From contig OY979717.1 of NCBI GenBank assembly GCA_963855995.1, positions 37,776,180 through 37,840,179 of the forward strand: a DNA stretch of 64,000 bases, in the 5' to 3' direction. The notes beneath the pieces are model-generated. The model had not been told where the DNA came from, did not search any database, and saw only the letters and a list, made by a program, of their open reading frames with translations. This DNA comes from Muricea muricata. Taxonomy: Eukaryota; Cnidaria; Anthozoa; Malacalcyonacea; Plexauridae. This document shows positions 56,593-64,000 of this stretch, piece by piece. The position numbers and the translations under genes are program-made. Numbering within the stretch: position 1 is the first letter of the stretch; every line of letters begins with the position of its first letter.

Positions 56593-57081
56593 ATATTTTG
56601 CATATCAAAAGGTTTCTCTCAGTGAGAGCAATCTTTTCATATTAGTTCTGTAGCAGTACAACACACACAACTGAAAATACAGGGCAAAATATGTCATTTT
56701 TTGCCATATTTGCAGATATAAAAATGTCATCACTTTTCATATGTCAAATAAGGAAATACAGCATCTACTGACATGTTTTGCATATCAAAAGCTTCTTCTC
56801 TGTGAGAGCAATCTTTTCATATAATTTTTTTGCAGTACAACACACACAACTGAAAATGCAAGGCAAAATAGGTCACTTTTGGCAATATTAGGAGATGTAA
56901 AAATGTCATCACTCTTCATATGTGAGGTAAGCAAATACACAATCTACACACATGTTTTGCATATCAAAAGGTTTCTCTAAGTGAGAGCAATCTCTTCATA
57001 TAATTTCTGTTGCAGTACAACACACACAACTGAAAATGCAAGGCAAAATAGGTTAGTTTTGCCATATTAGCAGATGTAAAA

Positions 57082-60000
57082 ATGTCATCACTTTTCATAT
57101 GTCAAATAAGAAAATACAGCATCCACAGACATGTTTTGCATATCAAAAGCTTCCTCTCTGTGAGAGCAATCTTTTCATATAATTTCTGTTGCAGTACAAA
57201 ACACACAACTGAAAACGCAAGGCAAAGTAGGTCACTTTTTGCCATATTAGGAGATGTAAAAATGTCATCACTCTTCATATGTGAGATAAGCAAATACACA
57301 ATCTACACACATTTTTTGCATATCAAAAGCTTCCTCTCGGTGAGAGCAATCTTTTCATATAATTTCTGTTGCTGTACAACACACACAACTGAAAATACAA
57401 GGCAAAATAAGTCATTTTTTGCCATATTGGCAGATATAAAAATGTCATCACTTTTCATATGTCAAATAAGAAAATACAGAATCTACAGACATGTTTTGCA
57501 TATTAAAACTTCCTCTATGTGAGGGCAATCTTTTCATATAATTTCTGTTGCAGTACAACACACACAACTGAAAATGCAAGGCAAAATAGGTCACTTTTTT
57601 CCATATTAGGAGATGTAAAAATGTCATCACTCTTCATATGTGAGATAAGCGAATACACAATCTACAAACATATTTTGCATATTAAAAGCTTCCTCTCTGT
57701 GAGAGCAATCTTTTCATATAAATTCTGTTGCAGTACAAAACACACAACTGAAAAGGCAAGGCAAAATAGGTCACTTCTTGCCATATTAGGAGATGTAAAA
57801 ATGTCATCACTCTTCATATGTGAGATAAGCAAATACACAATCTACACACATGTTTTGCGTATCAAAAGGTTTCTCTCAGTGAGAGCAATCTTTTCATATA
57901 ATTTCTGTTGCAGTACAACGCACACAACTGAAAATACAGGGAAAAATATGTCATTTTTTGCCATATTTCCAGATATAAAAATGTCATCACTTTTCATATG
58001 TCAAATAAGGAAATACAGCATCTACAGACATGTTTTGCATATCAAAAGCTTCTTCTCTGTGCGAGCAATCTTTTCATATAATTTTTTTGCAGTACAACAC
58101 ACACAACTGAAAATGCAAGGCAAAATAGGTCACTTTTGGCAATATTAGGAGATGTAAAAATGTCATCACTCTTCATATGTGAGGTAAGCAAATACACAAT
58201 CTACACACATGTTTTGCATATCAAAAGGTTTCTCTCAGTGAGAGCAAACTTTTCATATAATTTCTGTTGCAGTACAACGCACACAACTGAAAATACAGGG
58301 CAAAATGTGTCATTTTTGGCCATATTTCCAGATATAAAAATGTCATCACTTTTCATATGTCAAATAAGGAAATACAGCATCTACAGACATGTTTTGCATA
58401 TCAAAAGCTTCTTCTCTGTGAGAGCAATCTTTTCATATATATTTTGTTGCAGTACAACACACACAACTCAAAATGCAAGGCAAAATAGGTCACTTTTTGC
58501 AATATTGGGAGATGTAAAAATGTCATCACTCTTCATATTGTGAGATAAGCAAATACAAAATCTACACACATATTTTGCATATCAAAAGGTTTCTCTCAGT
58601 GAGAGCAATCTTTTCGTATAATTTCTGTTGCTGTACAACACACACAACTAAAAATACAAGGCAAAATAGGTCATTTTTTGCCATATTGGCAGATATAAAA
58701 ATGTCATCACTTTTCATATGTCAAATAAGGAAATACAGCATCTACAGACATGTTTTGCATATCAAAAGCTTCTTCTCTGTGAGAGCAATCTTTTCATATA
58801 TAATTTGTTGCAGTACAACACACACAACTGAAAATGCAAGGCAAAATAGGTCACTTTTTGCAATATTGGGAGATGTAAAAATGTCATCACTCTTCATACT
58901 GTGAGATAAGCAAATAGACAATCTACACACATATTTTGCATATCAAAAGGTTTCTCTCAGTGAGAGCCATCTTTTCATATAATTTCTGTTGCAGTACAAC
59001 ACACACAACTGAAAATGCAAGGCAAAATAGGTTAGTTTTGCCATATTAAGAGATGTAAAAATGTCATCATTTTTCATATGTGAGATAAGCAACTACACAA
59101 TCTACACACATGTTTTGCAAATGAAAAGGTTTCTCTCAGTGAGAGCAATCTTTTCATGTAATTTTTGTGGCAGTACAACACACACAACTGAAAAGACAGC
59201 GCAAAATATGTCATTTTTTGCCATATTGGCAGATATAAAAATGTCATCACTTTTCATATGTCAAATAAGAAAATACAGCATCTACAGAGATGTTTTGCAT
59301 ATCAAAAGCTTCCTCTCTGTGAGAGCAATCTTTTCATATAATTTCTGTTGCAGTACAACACACACAACTGAAAAGGCAAGGCAAAATAGCTCACTTTTTG
59401 CCATATTAGGAGATGTAAAAATGTCATCACTCTTCATATGTGAGATAAGCAAATACACAATCTACACACATTTTTTGCATATCAAAAGCTTCCTCTCGGT
59501 GAGAACAATCTTTTCATATAATTTCTGTTGCTGTACAACACACACAACTGAAAATACAAGGCAAAATAAGTCATTTTTTGCCATATTGGCAGATATAAAA
59601 ATGTCATCACTTTTCATATGTCAAATAAGAAAATACAGAATCTACAGACATGTTTTGCATTTTAAAACTTCCTCTATGTGAGGGCAATCTTTTCATATAA
59701 TTTCTGTTGCAGTACAACACACACAACTGAAAATGCCAGGCAAAATAGGTCACTTTTTGCCATATTAGGAGATGTAAAAATGTCATCACTCTTCATATGT
59801 GAGATAAGCGAATACAAAATCTACACACATATTTTGCATACTAAAAGCTTCCTCTCTGTGAGAGCAATCTTTTCATATAATTTCTGTTGCAGTACAACAC
59901 ACACAACTGAAAAGGCAAGGCAAAATAGGTCACTTTTTGCCATATTAGGAGATGTAAAAATGTCATCACTCTTCATATTGTGAGATAAACAAATACAGAA

Positions 60001-63000
60001 TCTACACCTATGTTTTGCATATCAAAAGGTTTCTCTCAGTGAGAGCCATCTTTTCATATAATTTCTGTTGCTGTACAACACACACAACTAAAAATACAAG
60101 GCAAAATAGGTCATTTTTTGCCATATTGGCATATATAAAAATGTCATCACTTTTCATATGTCAAATAAGGAAATACAGCATCTACAGACATGTTTTGCAT
60201 ATCAAAAGCTTCTTCTCTGTGAGAGCAATCTTTTCATATAATTTCTGTTGCAGTACAACACACACAACTGAAAAGGCAAGGCAAAATAAGTCACTTTTTG
60301 CCATATTAGGACATGTAAAAATGTCATCACTCTTCATATGTGAGATAAGCAAATACACAATCTACACCTATGTTTTGCATATCAAAAGGTTTCTCTCAGT
60401 GAGAGCAATCTTTTCACATAATTTCTGTTGCAGTACAACACACACAACTGAAAATACAGGGCAAAATATGTCATTTGTTGCCATATTTTCAGATATAAAA
60501 ATGTCATCACTTTTCATATGTCAAATCAGGAAATACAGCATCTACAGACATGTTTTGTATATCAAAAGCTTCTTCTCTGTGAGAGCAATCTTTTCATATA
60601 ATTTTTGTTGCAGTACAACACACACAACTGAAAATGCAAGGAAAAATAGGTCACTTTTTGCCATATTGGGAGATGTAAAAATGTCATCACTTTTCATATT
60701 GTGAGATAAGCAAATACACAATCTGCACACATATTTTGCATATCAAAAGGTTTCTCTCAGTGAGAGCAATCTTTTCATATTAGTTCTGTAGCAGTACAAC
60801 ACACACAACTGAAAATACAGGGCAAAATATGTCATTTTTTGCCATATTTGCAGATGTAAAAATGTCATCACTTTTCATATGTCAAATAAGGAAATACAGC
60901 CTCTACTGACATGTTTTGCATATCAAAAGCTTCTTCTCTGTGAGAGCAATCTTTTCATATAATTTTTTTGCAGTACAACACACACAACTGAAAATGCAAG
61001 GCAAAATAGGTCACTTTTGGCAATATTAGGAGATGTAAAAATGTCATCACTCTTCATATGTGAGGTAAGCAAATACACAATCTACACACATGTTTTGCAT
61101 ATCAAAAGGTTTCTCTAAGTGAGAGCAATCTCTTCATATAATTTCTGTTGCAGTACAACACACACAACTGAAAATGCAAGGCAAAATAGGTTAGTTTTGC
61201 CATATTAGCAGATGTAAAAATGTCATCACTTTTCATATGTCAAATAAGAAAATACAGCATCCACAGACATGTTTTGCATATCAAAAGCTTCCTCTCTGTG
61301 AGAGCAATCTTTTCATATAATTTCTGTTGCAGTACAAAACACACAACTGAAAACGCAAGGCAAAGTAGGTCACTTTTTGCCATATTAGGAGATGTAAAAA
61401 TGTCATCACTCTTCATATGTGAGATAAGCAAATACACAATCTACACACATTTTTTGCATATGAAAAGCTTCCTCTCGGTGAGAGCAATCTTTTCATATAA
61501 TTTCTGTTGCTGTACAACACACACAACTGAAAATACAAGGCAAAATAAGTCATTTTTTGCCATATTGGCAGATATAAAAATGTCATCACTTTTCATATGT
61601 CAAATAAGAAAATACAGAATCTACAGACATGTTTTGCATATTAAAACTTCCTCTATGTGAGGGCAATCTTTTCATATAATTTCTGTTGCAGTACAACACA
61701 CACAACTGAAAATGCAAGGCAAAATAGGTCACTTTTTGCCATATTAGGAGATGTAAAAATGTCATCACTCTTCATATGTGAGATAAGCGAATACACAATC
61801 TACAAACATATTTTGCATATTAAAAGCTTCCTCTCTGTGAGAGCAATCTTTTCATATAAATTCTGTTGCAGTACAAAACACACAACTGAAAACGCAAGGC
61901 AAAATAGGTCACTTCTTGCCATATTAGGAGATGTAAAAATGTCATCACTCTTCATATGTGAGATAAGCAAATACACAATCTACACACATGTTTTGCGTAT
62001 CAAAAGGTTTCTCTCAGTGAGAGCAATCTTTTCGTATAATTTCTGTTGCTGTACAACACACACAACTAAAAATACAAGGCAAAATAGGTCATTTTTTGCC
62101 ATATTGGCAGATATAAAAATGTCATCACTTTTCATATGTCAAATAAGGAAATACAGCATCTACAGACATGTTTTGCATATCAAAAGCTTCTTCTCTGTGA
62201 GAGCAATCTTTTCATATATAATTTGTTGCAGTACAACACACACAACTGAAAATGCAAGGCAAAATAGGTCACTTTTTGCAATATTGGGAGATGTAAAAAT
62301 GTCATCACTCTTCATATTGTGAGATAAGCAAATACAAAATCTACACACATATTTTGCATATCAAAAGGTTTCTCTCAGTGAGAGCAATCTTTTCGTATAA
62401 TTTCTGTTGCTGTACAACACACACAACTAAAAATACAAGGCAAAATAGGTCATTTTTTGCCATATTGGCAGATATAAAAATGTCATCACTTTTCATATGT
62501 CAAATAAGGAAATACAGCATCTACAGACATGTTTTGCATATCAAAAGCTTCTTCTCTGTGAGAGCAATCTTTTCATATATAATTTGTTGCAGTACAACAC
62601 ACACAACTGAAAATGCAAGGCAAAATAGGTCACTTTTTGCAATATTGGGAGATGTAAAAATGTCATCACTCTTCATACTGTGAGATAAGCAAATAGACAA
62701 TCTACACACATATTTTGCATATCAAAAGGTTTCTCTCAGTGAGAGCCATCTTTTCATATAATTTCTGTTGCAGTACAACACACACAACTGAAAATGCAAG
62801 GCAAAATAGGTTAGTTTTGCCATATTAAGAGATGTAAAAATGTCATCATTTTTCATATGTGAGATAAGCAACTACACAATCTACACACATGTTTTGCAAA
62901 TGAAAAGGTTTCTCTCAGTGAGAGCAATCTTTTCATGTAATTTTTGTGGCAGTACAACACACACAACTGAAAAGACAGCGCAAAATATGTCATTTTTTGC

Positions 63001-63762
63001 CATATTGGCAGATATAAAAATGTCATCACTTTTCATATGTCAAATAAGAAAATACAGCATCTACAGAGATGTTTTGCATATCAAAAGCTTCCTCTCTGTG
63101 AGAGCAATCTTTTCATATAATTTCTGTTGCAGTACAACACACACAACTGAAAAGGCAAGGCAAAATAGCTCACTTTTTGCCATATTAGGAGATGTAAAAA
63201 TGTCATCACTCTTCATATGTGAGATAAGCAAATACACAATCTACACACATTTTTTGCATATCAAAAGCTTCCTCTCGGTGAGAACAATCTTTTCATATAA
63301 TTTCTGTTGCTGTACAACACACACAACTGAAAATACAAGGCAAAATAAGTCATTTTTTGCCATATTGGCAGATATAAAAATGTCATCACTTTTCATATGT
63401 CAAATAAGAAAATACAGAATCTACAGACATGTTTTGCATTTTAAAACTTCCTCTATGTGAGGGCAATCTTTTCATATAATTTCTGTTGCAGTACAACACA
63501 CACAACTGAAAATGCCAGGCAAAATAGGTCACTTTTTGCCATATTAGGAGATGTAAAAATGTCATCACTCTTCATATGTGAGATAAGCGAATACAAAATC
63601 TACACACATATTTTGCATACTAAAAGCTTCCTCTCTGTGAGAGCAATCTTTTCATATAATTTCTGTTGCAGTACAACACACACAACTGAAAAGGCAAGGC
63701 AAAATAGGTCACTTTTTGCCATATTAGGAGATGTAAAAATGTCATCACTCTTCATATTGTGA
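57082..63762 (+). repeat. Satellite sub-block: 3,779-bp and 4,138-bp duplications
   Basis: Frames at 58575, 59061 and 59678 recur at 62354, 62840 and 63457, all displaced by 3,779 bases (21 monomers). Frames at 57082 and 57519 recur at 61220 and 61657, displaced by 4,138 bases (23 monomers). The differing displacements within one block indicate separate insertions or deletions of whole monomers after a segmental duplication. Confidence 0.82.
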
Positions 63763-64000
63763 GATAAACAAATACAGAATCTACACCTATGTTTTGCATA
63801 TCAAAAGGTTTCTCTCAGTGAGAGCCATCTTTTCATATAATTTCTGTTGCTGTACAACACACACAACTAAAAATACAAGGCAAAATAGGTCATTTTTTGC
63901 CATATTGGCATATATAAAAATGTCATCACTTTTCATATGTCAAATAAGGAAATACAGCATCTACAGACATGTTTTGCATATCAAAAGCTTCTTCTCTGTG

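Larger units (their letters stand above)
40113..64000 (+). repeat. Satellite array, ~180-bp monomer, about 130 copies, runs off the window end
   Basis: A continuous head-to-tail array starts at the boundary motif TTTGAAAAATGGCAGCCATTTT and continues to 64000. Every monomer contains GAGAGCAATCTTTTCATATAATTT, TTGCAGTACAACACACACAACTGAAAA, TTGCCATATT and TAAAAATGTCATCACT. Two alternating subtypes are seen: one with CTCTTCATATGTGAGATAAGC and AGGTTTCTCTCAGTGAGAG, the other with CTTTTCATATGTCAAATAAG and AGCTTCTTCTCTGTGAGAG. The basic higher-order unit is therefore a ~360-bp dimer. Because 180 is a multiple of three and stops are rare, long ORFs run through it on both strands; these are not called as genes. 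Confidence 0.95.

Noticed and set aside
40589..63762. Dozens of long ORFs on both strands of the 40-64 kb region, up to 517 codons
   Set aside because: They are translations of a ~180-bp satellite whose length is a multiple of three. The opposite strand is equally open, starts are arbitrary, and there are no domains, so they are not called as genes.
40113..64000. Possible CRISPR array or tandem gene family
   Set aside because: The repeats abut each other with no unique spacers, the unit is 180 bases, and the DNA is eukaryotic.
1..64000. tRNA or rRNA genes
   Set aside because: No B-box-like GGTTCGANTCC or rRNA-like conserved stretch was noticed by eye; a covariance-model search would be needed to exclude small ones.
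1..64000. Bacterial or phage origin
   Set aside because: Phase-consistent introns, satellite DNA, Helentron, BEL/Pao and MITEs with target duplications all point to an animal nuclear genome.

Overview
The window reads as AT-rich nuclear DNA of an invertebrate animal, most likely a cnidarian. This is inferred from spliced exons with GT/AG junctions, from the mix of transposon families, and from several multicopy protein families I associate with anthozoan genomes. No species can be named. I found no intact housekeeping gene, rRNA, tRNA or CRISPR array. Almost everything recognisable is a transposable element, a decayed gene or satellite DNA.

Layout. 0.4-3.8 kb: a decayed protein kinase, a PIF/Harbinger-type transposase with two nonsense codons, and a small OTU-domain ORF. 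4.1-12.4 kb: a nested cluster bounded by two inverted copies of one ~120-bp minisatellite. Inside are a transposon-like element with ~400-bp terminal inverted repeats (4602-7525), a second long-inverted-repeat element (7760-10130) holding a hAT-like MITE, and a BEL/Pao gag-protease remnant. 13.4-17.4 kb: a minus-strand spliced gene (four exons traceable) for an RPA1/OB-fold-like protein, with a 1.6-kb MITE in one intron. 17.54-22.66 kb: a 5.1-kb DNA transposon with 51-bp inverted repeats and a TTA target duplication; its DDE transposase is extended by a C2H2 finger and a PHD-like finger. 22.7-27.8 kb: a decayed minus-strand Helentron (OTU, HUH Rep, PIF1-type helicase, endonuclease). 28.3-28.9 kb: a short inverted outlier of the large satellite. 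29-37 kb: a RecQ-like helicase fragment, a deleted mariner, a spliced unnamed gene split by a 3.2-kb near-palindromic element, and an EXO1/FEN1-like nuclease fragment. 38.6-39.6 kb: interleaved inverted repeats. 40.1-64 kb (window end): about 24 kb of ~180-bp satellite organised in dimers and several higher-order periods.

The most notable signals are the DDE/C2H2/PHD transposon, the satellite with its multi-scale higher-order structure and inverted satellite arm 11 kb away, and the palindromic element inserted into an exon. Removing the 5.1-kb transposon would bring the RPA-like gene directly behind the Helentron on the same strand, which suggests, but does not prove, that they once formed one unit. 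Assignments rest on recognised motifs and hand-read alignments; no searches were run.
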